Assembly: GCA_966212235.1 (NCBI GenBank)
Contig: CBIHPP010000012.1
Location: 124,001 to 188,000 of the forward strand
Reading direction: 5' to 3'
Source of the DNA: Niastella sp966212235
Lineage (GTDB): Bacteria; Bacteroidota; Bacteroidia; Chitinophagales; Chitinophagaceae
Length of the DNA: 64,000 bases
Made by a program: the position numbers and the translations under genes. The notes under the pieces were generated by a model that searched no databases, was not told where the DNA came from, and saw only the letters and a list, made by a program, of their open reading frames with translations. Shown in pieces: positions 1 to 10,129 of the stretch; position 1 is the stretch's first letter; each line of letters starts with the position of its first letter.

Positions 1-1
1 G

Positions 2-562
2 ATACTCGATTTTCAATTTGAAGTACTAACCTGTTTTTATAACGACGGGCGCGAGCTGCCGGTGCGGAGTGAGATCAACAATGGACATGCCTACCTGTCG
101 GCCCCCTATGGAATTTATAAAACAGCCAATGGGTACCTGGCGCTGGCCATGGGTAATATTACCCAGCTGGCAACTTTACTGGAATGCGCGCCGCTGCTGA
201 ATTTTACCAATACGGCAGAGTGGTTCGAAAAAAGGGATGAAATAAAAACCATCCTGGCCGAACATTTACTGGCCCGCGAAACAGACGCGTGGCTGGCGGT
301 GTTGGAACCGGCCGATATCTGGTGCGCCAAAGTACTGGATTACGATACCCTGGTTCAGGAGAACGGGTACCAGATGCTGAATATGGAATTAATAGTAAAG
401 ACCAGCAACGGATTGACCATAACAACCACCCGTTGTCCTATCAGGATAGACGGAGAGATATTCAATTCCGACATTGGCGCGCCGCTGCTGGGTGAACACA
501 ATGAACAGATAGAAGAACAGTTTGGGCTCACAAAACATCCAATATCGAACTATGAATTATAG
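2..562 (+). CDS. CaiB/BaiF-type CoA-transferase, C-terminal part (5' end outside window)
   Basis: The frame is open from base 2, so the gene enters from the left; 186 residues are visible. The sequence AYLSAPYGIYKTANGYLALA, followed by a region on a partner's tolerance (PADIWCAKVLDYDTLVQ) and a C-terminal GAPLLGEHN, matches the C-terminal half of class III (formyl-CoA transferase/CaiB-BaiF) enzymes, which move CoA between carboxylic acids in the cytoplasm. The GTG at 62 is probably internal, since the reading frame and its sense continue upstream of it. It is followed 93 bp later by an amidohydrolase and then a sugar permease on the same strand, so it may activate or recycle an acid formed from a sugar. 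The substrate cannot be told from the sequence. Confidence 0.85.
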   Translation: MLDFQFEVLTCFYNDGRELPVRSEINNGHAYLSAPYGIYKTANGYLALAMGNITQLATLLECAPLLNFTNTAEWFEKRDEIKTILAEHLLARETDAWLAVLEPADIWCAKVLDYDTLVQENGYQMLNMELIVKTSNGLTITTTRCPIRIDGEIFNSDIGAPLLGEHNEQIEEQFGLTKHPISNYEL

Positions 563-655
563 AGGTGAATGGTGAAATTGCAATATTTGAATTTTTTACC
601 ATGTACCTTGCGAACTGGTTTAACCTAATTCATTAGCCGATATAAAAGGATTGCC

Positions 656-1516
656 ATGGAAATCATCGATACCCATGTTCACATATGGAATTTCGCAAAA
701 GCAGAGTATGAATGGTTAAAGAATGATACGTCGGTTCTTAACCGTAATTATGAAATAGAAGAGCTGCAGGCAGAAGTGGGAAATACCGCCATTACCGGCG
801 GCGTGCTGGTGCAGGCGGCCAATAATTTCGAAGATACCAACTGGATGTTGCAGGTTGCACAGGCAACCGGTTGGGTAAAAGGAGTAATAGGCTGGATGCC
901 GTTAAAGGACCCATCGTTTACGGCAACGGCCCTCAAAGAGTATCTGGGCAATCCTTATTTTAAGGGAGTGCGCCACCTGATACACGATGAGCCCGATCCG
1001 CAATGGTTATCAAAACCCGCCGTCATGCAAAGTCTTTCTGTACTGGCCGCTTACGATGTGCCGTATGATGTGGTAGGCGTATCGTCGCAACATTTGCTAA
1101 CTGCCCTCGATGTAGCGCAAAAAGTACCGGAACTACGATTGATGCTCGATCATATGAATCAACCGCCCATTGCAAGCGGTGACAGGTTTGGCGAGTGGGG
1201 CGAATTGATGAAAGCAGCCGCATCGCATAAGAATTTTTATGTAAAAATATCCGGTCTGGGTACCTGCACAAAAAAAGGCACAGCCTGGACCACCGAAGAT
1301 ATTCAACCGTATATTGAATTTGTGCTGGAGCATTTTGGCGAGGACCGTTGTTGCTGCGGGGGCGATTGGCCGGTATCGTTACTGGCCGGTAGTTATCAGC
1401 AAACCTGGCAGCAGTATACAAAAGTGTTATCGAAAATAGTTAGCGGGACGGCATTGGAAAAGATATTACATACCAATGCGGTCAGCTTTTATGCCCTGAG
1501 CGAAGTGGAAGGGTAA
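656..1516 (+). CDS. Amidohydrolase-2 / sugar-acid lactonase-like protein (COG3618)
   Basis: A 286-residue cytoplasmic TIM-barrel amidohydrolase. The first strand carries DTHVHIW (His7 and His9, the metal-type HxH), a second conserved block is LDHMNQP (Asp165-His166) and the late GGDWP block holds Asp237. This arrangement is that of the COG3618 group, which includes L-rhamnono- and L-fucono-lactonases and 2-pyrone-4,6-dicarboxylate hydrolases. With a RhaT-type permease next downstream, hydrolysis of a deoxy-aldonolactone is the best guess for its role. No signal peptide. The length is normal for the family. The exact lactone is inference. Confidence 0.85.
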   Translation: MEIIDTHVHIWNFAKAEYEWLKNDTSVLNRNYEIEELQAEVGNTAITGGVLVQAANNFEDTNWMLQVAQATGWVKGVIGWMPLKDPSFTATALKEYLGNPYFKGVRHLIHDEPDPQWLSKPAVMQSLSVLAAYDVPYDVVGVSSQHLLTALDVAQKVPELRLMLDHMNQPPIASGDRFGEWGELMKAAASHKNFYVKISGLGTCTKKGTAWTTEDIQPYIEFVLEHFGEDRCCCGGDWPVSLLAGSYQQTWQQYTKVLSKIVSGTALEKILHTNAVSFYALSEVEG

Positions 1517-1616
1517 TTAGAACAATATTAAAGACGTATTAAGATATTCATAGTGATAGCGGTAAACGGGATAATTGATTATTTTTCGCCATTGGCGAGG
1601 ACTGGCCTGTGGTAGT

Positions 1617-1700
1617 GTTTGCCGTTTCACGTTTTCTGTTTTCTGTTTGCCGTCTGCCGTTTCACGTTTGCCGTTTTCTGTTTGCCGTTTCACGTTTTAC
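1617..1700 (+). repeat. Heptanucleotide tandem array (GTTTNNN)12
   Basis: Twelve consecutive 7-bp units, almost all GTTT followed by GCC, CAC, TCT or TAC, in perfect 7-bp phase (one unit is GTCTGCC). The array ends 14 bp before the permease start at 1715. The same heptamers occur at 57723-57764 and, on the other strand, at 40398-40432, each time just upstream of a gene in the same orientation. Confidence 0.85.
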
Positions 1701-1714
1701 GAATTGCTTAACCA

Positions 1715-2752
1715 ATGGAAGTAATAACCGGTGTTTTATATCATTCAGTAGGAGCCTCCTGTGCAGCCATGTGTTATACGCCGCAACGCAAAGTGGCGAA
1801 ATGGTCGTGGCAAACGTATTGGCTGGCCCAGGCTGCCATTTGCTGGTTAATATTACCACTGGTGATAGCATGGCTAACCATTCCCGAAATAGGCAGGGTA
1901 TTAGCCGAGGCGCCTGCCGACGCCATGGTAAAGACCTTTGTATATGGAGTAGCGTATGGAATTGGTGGTACAGCGTTCGGCATGGCCATCAGGTATGTCG
2001 GATTTTCTTTGACCTATGCCATAGCCGTTGGCATTTCCTGTGTGTTAGGCACGTTGTTACCGCCGCTGGTACATGGGCAATTGACAACGTTATTCAGTCA
2101 GAACGGTTCAAGCTGGATCATGGCCGGTATTGTGATTGGCGCTGTAGGTATTGCGTGTTGTGGCGTGGCCGGCCGGTTCAAAGAGCATGATCTGAAATTA
2201 AATCAAACTACGGGACATTCATTTTCACTGGCCAAAGGATTGCCGCTTTGTTTTTTAGCCGGCGTACTGTCTGCCGTGTACGGATTTTCGATCGATCAGG
2301 GAGAACCGATTGCAGCGGTAGCGGAAAAATATGGCAGTGGAAATTTCAAGATCAATATTGTTTATATTTTTTCAAATACAGGAGCTTTTGTATCTACCCT
2401 TATATATTGCATATACCTACACCGCAAAGAAAAAACGTTTGGTGAATACCGGCAAAGCGGACCGAACAACCGGTTACTGGTTAATTTTGTCATGGCTGTG
2501 CTCACCGGCACATTGTGGTATTCACAATTCTTCTTTTATGGACTGGGGCATGTTCGCATGGGAAAATACCAGTATAGCAGTTGGGCCATACATATGATCA
2601 TGCTGGTCTTATTCAGTTCGGTAGCGGGATTGTTGTTGAAAGAATGGGTGAAATGCCGGCAGAAAACGATTGGTACACTTGTACTTGCCCTGGTTATATT
2701 GGTAATAGCGGTGCTTGCCTTAACATATGGAAATTACCTTGGAAGTTTGTAG
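1715..2752 (+). CDS. rhaT: RhaT-type L-rhamnose/proton symporter family permease
   Basis: A 345-residue inner-membrane protein with about ten hydrophobic segments and no signal-peptidase site. The N-terminal GVLYHSVGASCAAMCYTPQR, the segment YGIGGTAFGMAIRYVGFSL and the late FFYGLGHVRMGKYQYSSWAI match the RhaT (drug/metabolite transporter superfamily) L-rhamnose:H+ symporter family. The start at 1715 follows a heptamer repeat array; a longer frame from 1609 reads through that repeat in another phase and was rejected. It lies between a lactonase-like amidohydrolase and a Gfo/Idh/MocA oxidoreductase, consistent with uptake of a deoxyhexose or its acid. Family is clear; L-rhamnose as the substrate is inferred. 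Confidence 0.85.
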   Translation: MEVITGVLYHSVGASCAAMCYTPQRKVAKWSWQTYWLAQAAICWLILPLVIAWLTIPEIGRVLAEAPADAMVKTFVYGVAYGIGGTAFGMAIRYVGFSLTYAIAVGISCVLGTLLPPLVHGQLTTLFSQNGSSWIMAGIVIGAVGIACCGVAGRFKEHDLKLNQTTGHSFSLAKGLPLCFLAGVLSAVYGFSIDQGEPIAAVAEKYGSGNFKINIVYIFSNTGAFVSTLIYCIYLHRKEKTFGEYRQSGPNNRLLVNFVMAVLTGTLWYSQFFFYGLGHVRMGKYQYSSWAIHMIMLVLFSSVAGLLLKEWVKCRQKTIGTLVLALVILVIAVLALTYGNYLGSL

Positions 2753-2790
2753 TTCGTTGTTTGCTACTTTTGCCACTATTTACAAAATAA

Positions 2791-3852
2791 GTGAAAGAAC
2801 CATTATTATATAAGGCGCCCATAGTGATCATTGGCGCAGGCGGTATTGTAAATGATGCCCACCTGCCGGCCTATCAATTGGCCGGGTTCGATGTGGCCGG
2901 TATTTACGATGTAGATAAAGAAAAGGCCCATGCCACTGCACAGAAATTCAATATACCCCTGGTGTTTGAAAGTATGGATGAGATCGTTCGGTTGAATTTG
3001 AAGCCCGTTGTATATGATGTAGCGGTGCCCGGTTCAGCCATGCAGCAGGTATTGGAAATGCTGCCGGCAGGGTCGGCCGTGCTGTTGCAAAAACCAATGG
3101 GTAATAATTATACAGAAGCAAAAGCAATACTGCAATATGCCCGCGATAAGCAACTGGTAGCAGCTGTAAACTTTCAGCTGCGGTATGCGCCTTTCATAAA
3201 AGCTGCCCGCAAATTGATACAACAGGGCGTACTGGGGCAATTGTGCGATATCGAGATCAACGTGAATGTATTTACCCCCTGGCACTTATGGACGTTCCTG
3301 TATGAATCGCCCCGCGTAGAGATCTTATATCACAGTATACATTACATCGACCTGGTACGGTCGTTCCTGGGCAACCCGGCCGGCGTATATGCCAAAACGG
3401 TGAAACATCCCGAAATGAGCCAACTGGCATCCGTACGCAGCAATATCATTATGGATTATGGCGATATGGTGAGGGCCAATATACTAACAAATCATTGCCA
3501 TCAATTTGGTATGGAGCACCAGCAATCCTACGTAAAATTCGAAGGAACGCAAGGCGCCATTAAAATAAATATGGGACTGTTGATGAACTACCCGCATGGG
3601 GTGCCCGATTTGTTCCAGTACATGACCATGACCGGTAATGAACCGGGTACATGGAAAACACTGGCAGTAGAAGGAAGCTGGTTCCCGCATGCCTTTATAG
3701 GCAGTATGGAACAGGTGATGCAGGCAGCTGCCAACGTTATACCCAAAGCCGATAATTCGGTAGAAGATGGCATTTATACGATGGCTTGTGTGGAAGCGGC
3801 TTATCAATCGAGTGAGCGGGGAGGAGTGGCACTGAAAGACATCATGAGTTAA
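2791..3852 (+). CDS. Gfo/Idh/MocA family NAD(P)-dependent sugar oxidoreductase
   Basis: A 353-residue cytoplasmic protein beginning with GTG. Residues 11-20 form the Rossmann strand and glycine loop (IVIIGAGGIV), residues 101-102 are the KP of the family's EKP motif (here QKP), and a later HSIHYIDLVR block supplies the His/Asp pair usual for the catalytic C-terminal domain. Such enzymes oxidise or reduce a sugar hydroxyl with NAD(P). It starts 38 bp after the permease, so an operon is likely. There is no Tat signal, so it is not one of the exported members of this family. The sugar is unknown. Confidence 0.88.
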   Translation: MKEPLLYKAPIVIIGAGGIVNDAHLPAYQLAGFDVAGIYDVDKEKAHATAQKFNIPLVFESMDEIVRLNLKPVVYDVAVPGSAMQQVLEMLPAGSAVLLQKPMGNNYTEAKAILQYARDKQLVAAVNFQLRYAPFIKAARKLIQQGVLGQLCDIEINVNVFTPWHLWTFLYESPRVEILYHSIHYIDLVRSFLGNPAGVYAKTVKHPEMSQLASVRSNIIMDYGDMVRANILTNHCHQFGMEHQQSYVKFEGTQGAIKINMGLLMNYPHGVPDLFQYMTMTGNEPGTWKTLAVEGSWFPHAFIGSMEQVMQAAANVIPKADNSVEDGIYTMACVEAAYQSSERGGVALKDIMS

Positions 3853-3922
3853 TAAATACAGAATACATAATAGCACTAATCGATATCTAAACCGTACACT
3901 TTCTAAAATCACAAATATTCTA

Positions 3923-6670
3923 ATGAAAGGCTTTCTTGTTTTGGTTGTAAGCGTTCTAACCCTCAGTACTACCTGGGCATCCGACAAACCTGCGGATAAG
4001 AACGTGACTATTATCACCGCGAATAATTCATCGAGGATAAAATATGGAACAGAAAAACTGGCAGTGGCCCTACGAACTGCTGGCTATAAAGTAGTGATCT
4101 CAGCAGAAGCTAAATTACCGGCTGTAGGCATGACCATCGTGGCAGGCAACTACAGCGATGCCCTCATTAAAAAAGCAGCTACTGCCTGGAAGCTTCAACC
4201 CGATACAACCGGCAAGGAAGGATTTTCAATAAAAGGCAATGCCAAAGCCATTATCATCGCCGGTACCGATGCGTCGGGTACATTATATGGTTGTATGGAA
4301 CTGGCAGACCAGGTAACAAATCAAAAAGCGATCCCCGCCAGTCTTTCACTGACCGACAAACCCGAAATGGTGTTGCGCGGTACCTGTATTGGCGTTCAAA
4401 AACCTTATTATTTACCGGGAAGGACCGTGTATGAATATCCGTATACACCCGAAACCTTTCCCTGGTTATACGATAAAACCCTTTGGATCCAATACCTCGA
4501 TTCATTGGTGATCAATCGCCTGAACTCGCTCTATTTATGGAACGGCCACCCCTTTGCCTCGCTGGTGCGTACAAAAGAGTATCCCTATGCAGTAGAAGTA
4601 GATGACGCCACCTTTAAGAAGAATGAAGAGCTGTTTGCGTTCCTGACAACCGAAGCTGACCGCCGAGGCATTTGGGTGATTCAGATGTTCTATAATATAA
4701 TAGTATCAAAACCTTTTGCAGAAAAGCATAATATAAAAACGCAGGACCGTAACCGGCCTATTATTCCGTTGATATCAGATTATACCCGTAAATCAATAGC
4801 CGCTTTTGTAGCTAAATATCCCAACGTGGGTTTAATGGTTGCCCTGGGCGAAGCCATGGAAGGCGTGGGGCAGGACGATGTTGACTGGTTTGTAAAAACC
4901 ATTATACCAGGTGTGCAGGACGGGTTAAAGATGTTAGGGAAGAAAGATGAGCCGCCGATCGTTTTGCGGGCACACGATACCGATGCACCGCGGGTAATGA
5001 AAGAAGCCTTACCCATTTACAAGAACCTGTATACCGAAGCAAAATTCAACGGCGAAGCGTTAACAACCTATGAGCCACGTGGACCCTGGGCCGAACTGCA
5101 TCGCAGCCTTAGCCGCATTGGCACCGTACAAATAGAAAATGTACATATCCTGGCCAACCTGGAGCCTTTCCGTTATGGTTCGCCCGACTTTGTACAAAAA
5201 AGCGTGCAGGCCATGCACTCCATATATGAAGCCAATGGTTTGCATTTGTATCCACAGGCATCTTACTGGGACTGGCCATATACCGCCGATAAAACGACTC
5301 CCCGTACCATGGAAATAGAACGCGACTGGATCTGGTACAGAACCTGGGCGCGGTATGCATGGAAGAGCAACCGGAACCGCCAGAACGAAGTTGATTATTG
5401 GGCGGGCAGTCTGGCAACAAAATTCGGCTGCAACCTGAGTCAGGCAAAAAGTATAGTAGATGCATATGAAGAGTCCGGTGAAATTTCACCCAAAATATTA
5501 CGGCGCTATGGCATAACCGATGGCAACCGGCAAACCATGACGCTGGGCATGCTGATGACCCAGTTGATAGATCCCAAACGGTTTGGTTTGTTTACGTTGC
5601 TGTATAATTCAGAAAGCCCGGAAGGGGAGATGATCATTGAATATGCAGAAAAGGAAGCCGGCAAACAACCGCATGTAGGCGAAACGCCCACGCAGATAGC
5701 CGATGAAATTATTGTGCATGGAAACAAAGCCGTAGCAGCCATTGAACAGGCCGCGCCATATATTACGGCTAACCGCGAAGAATTTAACCGGTTAAAGAAT
5801 GATATGTATTGTTACCAGGCAATGGCAGAATTTTATGCCTGGAAAGCAAGAGCCGCGTTACAGGTATTAAAGTTCAAATATTCCAATAAAATAACTGATT
5901 TGGAACTGGCAGTTCCGATCCTGGAAAAAAGCGTGGCGTATTTTGCGGACCTGGCGGCGCGTACCGATACCACTTATTTGTATGCCAACAGTATGCAAAC
6001 GCAGCAACGGAAAATACCGGTAAACGGAAAAGACACGAAGAATAAGACCTGGAAAGAATTGTTGCCCTATTATCAACGAGAGCTGCAAAACTTTAAACAT
6101 CATATCGAGGTGTTGAAGAAGCAGGGCGCAGGCGCAGGTGTTGCCAGCATGAAACCATTAAAAAATGTTCCGGTACAAATACTCACAGAGAATATAAAAA
6201 CATATACCGTACAAAAGAATGCCGTTGTATTCCCTGATCTTAGTGTGGTGATTAACGATGTTCCCACATTAATAACAGGATTACAAGGTATACATTACAG
6301 TCAGAGCCGTCAGATCGTAGAAGGCACCAGCTTACAATTTAAAACAGCAACACCGGTAAAACTATTAGTCGCTTACTTTGCAGAAAAAAACAGCGCCTAT
6401 TTACCGGAACCAACGTTAGAGATAGACGCCAGTGCGAATGACTTCGGACAGGCAGAAGTGAAAGTGGCAAATGCGATGGCAATAGATGGATTCCCTGCAA
6501 TAAACATACATACATTTTCGTTTCAGGGCGGAACACATACACTTACGTTAGGAAAGGGATCGTGCCTGTTATTAGGCTTTATCAATGATAACGATCCGCT
6601 GCCGGTTGTAGATGCCGGGCTGGGCGTAACTGAAAACGCCGGTGCGTTGGACTGGTTGTTCGAAAAATAA
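3923..6670 (+). CDS. Large secreted GH67-like (alpha-glucuronidase superfamily) hydrolase
   Basis: A 915-residue protein with a Sec signal peptide (MKGFLVLVVSVLTLSTTWAS). Residues about 25-145 resemble the N-terminal alpha/beta domain of GH67/GH20-type enzymes (KNVTIITANNSSRIKYGTEK, then GTDASGTLYGCMELADQV). A TIM-barrel-like section follows (RGTCIGVQ, NRLNSLYLWNGHPF, GLMVALGEAMEGVGQ), then a helical C-terminal part and a final beta-rich domain. Bacteroidota homologues are usually described as alpha-glucuronidase-like; the true substrate may be another uronic-acid glycan. It sits after the oxidoreductase and before a SusC/SusD pair, so it probably acts on the same glycan in the periplasm or at the surface. 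Family level moderate, substrate unknown. Confidence 0.65.
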   Translation: MKGFLVLVVSVLTLSTTWASDKPADKNVTIITANNSSRIKYGTEKLAVALRTAGYKVVISAEAKLPAVGMTIVAGNYSDALIKKAATAWKLQPDTTGKEGFSIKGNAKAIIIAGTDASGTLYGCMELADQVTNQKAIPASLSLTDKPEMVLRGTCIGVQKPYYLPGRTVYEYPYTPETFPWLYDKTLWIQYLDSLVINRLNSLYLWNGHPFASLVRTKEYPYAVEVDDATFKKNEELFAFLTTEADRRGIWVIQMFYNIIVSKPFAEKHNIKTQDRNRPIIPLISDYTRKSIAAFVAKYPNVGLMVALGEAMEGVGQDDVDWFVKTIIPGVQDGLKMLGKKDEPPIVLRAHDTDAPRVMKEALPIYKNLYTEAKFNGEALTTYEPRGPWAELHRSLSRIGTVQIENVHILANLEPFRYGSPDFVQKSVQAMHSIYEANGLHLYPQASYWDWPYTADKTTPRTMEIERDWIWYRTWARYAWKSNRNRQNEVDYWAGSLATKFGCNLSQAKSIVDAYEESGEISPKILRRYGITDGNRQTMTLGMLMTQLIDPKRFGLFTLLYNSESPEGEMIIEYAEKEAGKQPHVGETPTQIADEIIVHGNKAVAAIEQAAPYITANREEFNRLKNDMYCYQAMAEFYAWKARAALQVLKFKYSNKITDLELAVPILEKSVAYFADLAARTDTTYLYANSMQTQQRKIPVNGKDTKNKTWKELLPYYQRELQNFKHHIEVLKKQGAGAGVASMKPLKNVPVQILTENIKTYTVQKNAVVFPDLSVVINDVPTLITGLQGIHYSQSRQIVEGTSLQFKTATPVKLLVAYFAEKNSAYLPEPTLEIDASANDFGQAEVKVANAMAIDGFPAINIHTFSFQGGTHTLTLGKGSCLLLGFINDNDPLPVVDAGLGVTENAGALDWLFEK

Positions 6671-7037
6671 CGATTGCTACCAGCGTACATAGAGATGGAT
6701 TATTTGCATTAAATAATCATTATTGCATATTAAAAAAATGGCAAGTGAAAGAGCAGTTGCATTACAGTTATGCGAATAATTGTAACAATGCCAATTAAAT
6801 ACACTTGTTATTTACCGATTACGGGTATGCGTTTATGAAATAATAAGATGTTCCATCTTTTCAGGAATAAGTGACATTGTTTAGCACGGTGTGTAGCCGT
6901 TTCTTGTGGCCTGTAATGCAATATCCTGAAAAACACCACCCCCATCTCTTTATGCGTAGCTATGCACGTACTTGCTGTTCCTTGGTTAAAATTTGCTCCT
7001 CTCAATTGTTAAAACATAAATCTTAAACAACTGTTGT
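6671..7037. other. AT-rich leader region before susC, no gene seen
   Basis: The 367 bp hold no convincing reading frame. They are AT-rich and probably carry the promoter and 5' untranslated region of the SusC gene. A near match to the Bacteroidota -7 box (TAaaaTTTG, one base too long) lies near 6988-6997. No regulator-binding repeat stood out. Confidence 0.5.
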
Positions 7038-10000
7038 ATGATTGGAAACCCGTCCTTGAAATGCCTGATGGCGTTTATTTTGCTACTTAACTGCACGTTC
7101 CTATTCGCGCAGGAAAGAGTTGTTACAGGGAAGATCAAAGACCCTAGCGGAAATCCGCTTCCCGGGGTCAATGTAAATGTGTGGGGCACCCGAATAAGTG
7201 TCACCGCCGATGTAACAGGCACTTTCCGCCTTCCGGTTCCTGGCGAAAATTCCGTTCTTGTATTCAGCTTTGTAGGCTTTTTACAAAAGGAACAAAAAGT
7301 AGGAACTGATTCTACATTTAACATTAGTATGACTTACGACAATGCCGACCTTGACCAGGTGGTAGTAGTAGGTTATGGTACATCAAAAAGAAGAGACCTT
7401 ACCGGTTCCGTGTATTCGGTGAAACCCGGTCAGGTAACTGCAACACCTGTAGCCAATGCTGCTGAAGCATTGCAGGGTAGAATTCCCGGTTTGGATATCA
7501 CCCGTACCAGTGGTTCGCCTGGTAGTGGTGTAAACATCCAGTTGCGTGGTAACCGTACGCTGAACGGTACCGGAAGTGGTCAATCCGGAACAACAAGTGC
7601 TCCGCTGATTATCATCGATGGATTCCAGGGCGGTAGCATTTCCGACCTGAACCCCAATGATATTGAGTCGATCGAGGTATTGAAAGACGCTTCTTCCACG
7701 GCCATTTATGGTTGGATGGGCGCCAACGGGGTTATTATTGTAACTACTAAAAGAGGTAAAGACCGGCCAAAAGTTTCCTATAATGGTTTTTATGGCGTAA
7801 ACGGCTATGTAGCATATCCCAAGGTACGTATGGGGGATGAGTTTATACAGTTCAGAAGGGATGCTTTTAAGGGTGCAAACCCCAATGCAACAGACCCTAC
7901 TAACGACCAACTAATGACTCCAGATGAGCTGGACGATTACAAGAATGACAGATGGATCGACTGGCTTGACCTGATCACCCGCAACGGTACCGAACAAAGT
8001 CACACTGCGTCTATTCAGTCAGGTGGCGACAAAACCAAGGTATTCTTTTCTACCGGTATTTTTAAAGAAGAGGGTATGCTGAGAGGTACCGACAATACGC
8101 GGTTCAATGCCCGGTTGAACTATGATCAGCGCATCAGCAATATGTTCAAAGCCGGCTTTATGACCCAGCTGACATACCAGAATAACAACAACCGTACTGA
8201 TCCCATGTCGCAGGTGACCAGTATCTCTCCGTTTGGCCAGGTGTATGACAGCCTGGGAAATATTCGCCTGTACCCGGTTCTTGCTGATGATAAAACTGAC
8301 CCTAAAAACAAAAGTGTTTTAAGTCCGTTGACCGATGAAAGACCTGGCGCTTACAAATGGAATACGATCAGAGGTAATATTATAGCTAATGCTTTCGTGG
8401 AGGTTACACCGATAACCGGATTAAGCATTAAAACCATGCTGGGTACAACCCTTGATTTCCAGAGAGAGGGTAAGTTTTATGATTCTGTTTCTCTGGCCAA
8501 CTACAATGCTGGTCTGGGATCTACATCTGCTATTGGTACTGGTTTTACCCGTTTTTATAGCTGGGATAATATCGTTACTTATAACAAAAAGTTTGCAGAT
8601 CATAACATTACCCTTACTGGTCTTACCAGCTATACCCGTTCAGACTATGACGAGGCTGGTGCAGGAGGACGATTCCAGACAGCGGTTACCTCAGCATTTT
8701 ATAACCTGGATGGTAACTCAACTGCTAACAGGGTCACGACGTCTAAATATATCAAGACTACCACTTTTTCGTATGCAGGACGTTTGAACTATACGTTAAA
8801 AGGGAAATATCTGTTGCAAGCCTCGTTACGTGCAGATGGTGTATCACGTTTGGGTGACGATAACAAATGGGATTATTTTCCCTCTGCAGGTATAGGTTGG
8901 AACATTCACCAGGAAGAATTCATGAAAGATGTCTACTTTCTAAATAACTTTAAGATCAGGGCTACTTATGGTGTGGCAGGTAACGCGTCTGTATCACCAT
9001 ATGGAACACAAAGTATTTATTATCCTGTTAACTATATTATTGGTGCACAGCCAGTGCCTGCTGTATTCCAGGAGGCCAAGGCCAGTAACACCAGCCTGAA
9101 ATGGGAAAAAACGGCAACAACAAATATCGGTGTTGACTTTGCTTTGCTGAAAAGCCGAATTTTTGGTACTGTGGATGTATACAAATCAAAAACCACTGGC
9201 ATTCTGTTCCTACGTCCCGTTCCGCCTTCTTCGGGGTTGACCAGTGTTTGGCAGAATGTAGGAGAATCTGAGAACAAGGGTATTGAAGTGGCGCTTTCAA
9301 CAGTTAACGTAAGCAGCCGTGATTTCAAGTGGACAACGACTTTCACCTTTACCAAAAGCAGTGAAAAGCTGACGAAACTCATCGATAATAAGTATGTTCT
9401 TGTTAATGGTGAAAAAGGTACATTAATGGCTGGGCGTCCCGTTAAATCATTTTATAACTATAATAAGCTAGGTATCTGGCAGGAAAACGAGAACAAGGAT
9501 AATGTTAAATTTGGTACCTACACTTTTGTGCCAGGTGATATTAAAGTGGAAGATATGAACACCGATGGGGTGATTGATAATATAAATGACCGTGATTTTG
9601 CCGGCGCCGATGTGCCAAATTGGTTTGGTGGTTTACAAAGTACCTGGACCTACAAAGGCCTTGAGTTGGGCGTTTATATGTTTGCCCGTTATGGTCAGAA
9701 CATCTATGCGGAATTCCTGGCAGGACGCTACAATGTTGGTGGTACAGGTAATGGTTTGGCAGGTATTGATTACTGGACGCCAAGCAATCCAACGAATGAT
9801 TTCCCACAACCTCGTACCGGTCAGACTTTAGGAAGTGCCTCATATACTGGTTACCAAGCATTAAATATTGTTGATGGTTCATTCTTCAAAGTTAAAACGG
9901 TTACGTTGGCTTATACTTTACCTGTAACCATGACCAGAAAGGTGTTCTCTGAAAAGATCCGTTTGTATGCTACTGGTAACAATATATTCACTAAGGCCAA

Positions 10001-10097
10001 AAATAAATACCTGAAGAATTATGATCCTGAGAGAGGTGGTTCTGAAAATTCACCAATAACACGCCAGTTTGTGTTTGGTGCAAACATCGATTTCTAA
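7038..10097 (+). CDS. SusC/RagA-family TonB-linked outer-membrane receptor
   Basis: A 1,019-residue outer-membrane transporter. After a signal peptide comes a carboxypeptidase-D regulatory-like domain (about residues 27-100, GKIKDPSGNPLPGVNVNVWG), then the SusC signature VVVVGYGTSKRRDLTGSV and the plug domain (ALQGRIPGLDI, GANGVIIVTTKRG). The rest is a 22-strand barrel that ends in VFGANIDF with a C-terminal phenylalanine. It imports a bound oligosaccharide using TonB energy. The SusD gene follows 32 bp later, forming the usual pair. No N-terminal STN/FecR-interaction domain is seen, so control by a dedicated ECF sigma factor is unlikely. Confidence 0.95.
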   Translation: MIGNPSLKCLMAFILLLNCTFLFAQERVVTGKIKDPSGNPLPGVNVNVWGTRISVTADVTGTFRLPVPGENSVLVFSFVGFLQKEQKVGTDSTFNISMTYDNADLDQVVVVGYGTSKRRDLTGSVYSVKPGQVTATPVANAAEALQGRIPGLDITRTSGSPGSGVNIQLRGNRTLNGTGSGQSGTTSAPLIIIDGFQGGSISDLNPNDIESIEVLKDASSTAIYGWMGANGVIIVTTKRGKDRPKVSYNGFYGVNGYVAYPKVRMGDEFIQFRRDAFKGANPNATDPTNDQLMTPDELDDYKNDRWIDWLDLITRNGTEQSHTASIQSGGDKTKVFFSTGIFKEEGMLRGTDNTRFNARLNYDQRISNMFKAGFMTQLTYQNNNNRTDPMSQVTSISPFGQVYDSLGNIRLYPVLADDKTDPKNKSVLSPLTDERPGAYKWNTIRGNIIANAFVEVTPITGLSIKTMLGTTLDFQREGKFYDSVSLANYNAGLGSTSAIGTGFTRFYSWDNIVTYNKKFADHNITLTGLTSYTRSDYDEAGAGGRFQTAVTSAFYNLDGNSTANRVTTSKYIKTTTFSYAGRLNYTLKGKYLLQASLRADGVSRLGDDNKWDYFPSAGIGWNIHQEEFMKDVYFLNNFKIRATYGVAGNASVSPYGTQSIYYPVNYIIGAQPVPAVFQEAKASNTSLKWEKTATTNIGVDFALLKSRIFGTVDVYKSKTTGILFLRPVPPSSGLTSVWQNVGESENKGIEVALSTVNVSSRDFKWTTTFTFTKSSEKLTKLIDNKYVLVNGEKGTLMAGRPVKSFYNYNKLGIWQENENKDNVKFGTYTFVPGDIKVEDMNTDGVIDNINDRDFAGADVPNWFGGLQSTWTYKGLELGVYMFARYGQNIYAEFLAGRYNVGGTGNGLAGIDYWTPSNPTNDFPQPRTGQTLGSASYTGYQALNIVDGSFFKVKTVTLAYTLPVTMTRKVFSEKIRLYATGNNIFTKAKNKYLKNYDPERGGSENSPITRQFVFGANIDF

Positions 10098-10129
10098 AAT
10101 AATTCTCAATTCCTAAATGATTATTACAA

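Noticed and set aside
1609..2190. A 193-codon frame overlapping the RhaT-like gene
   Set aside because: It begins inside the heptamer array (FAVSRFLFSVCRLPF-like text) and overlaps a clear permease in another frame.
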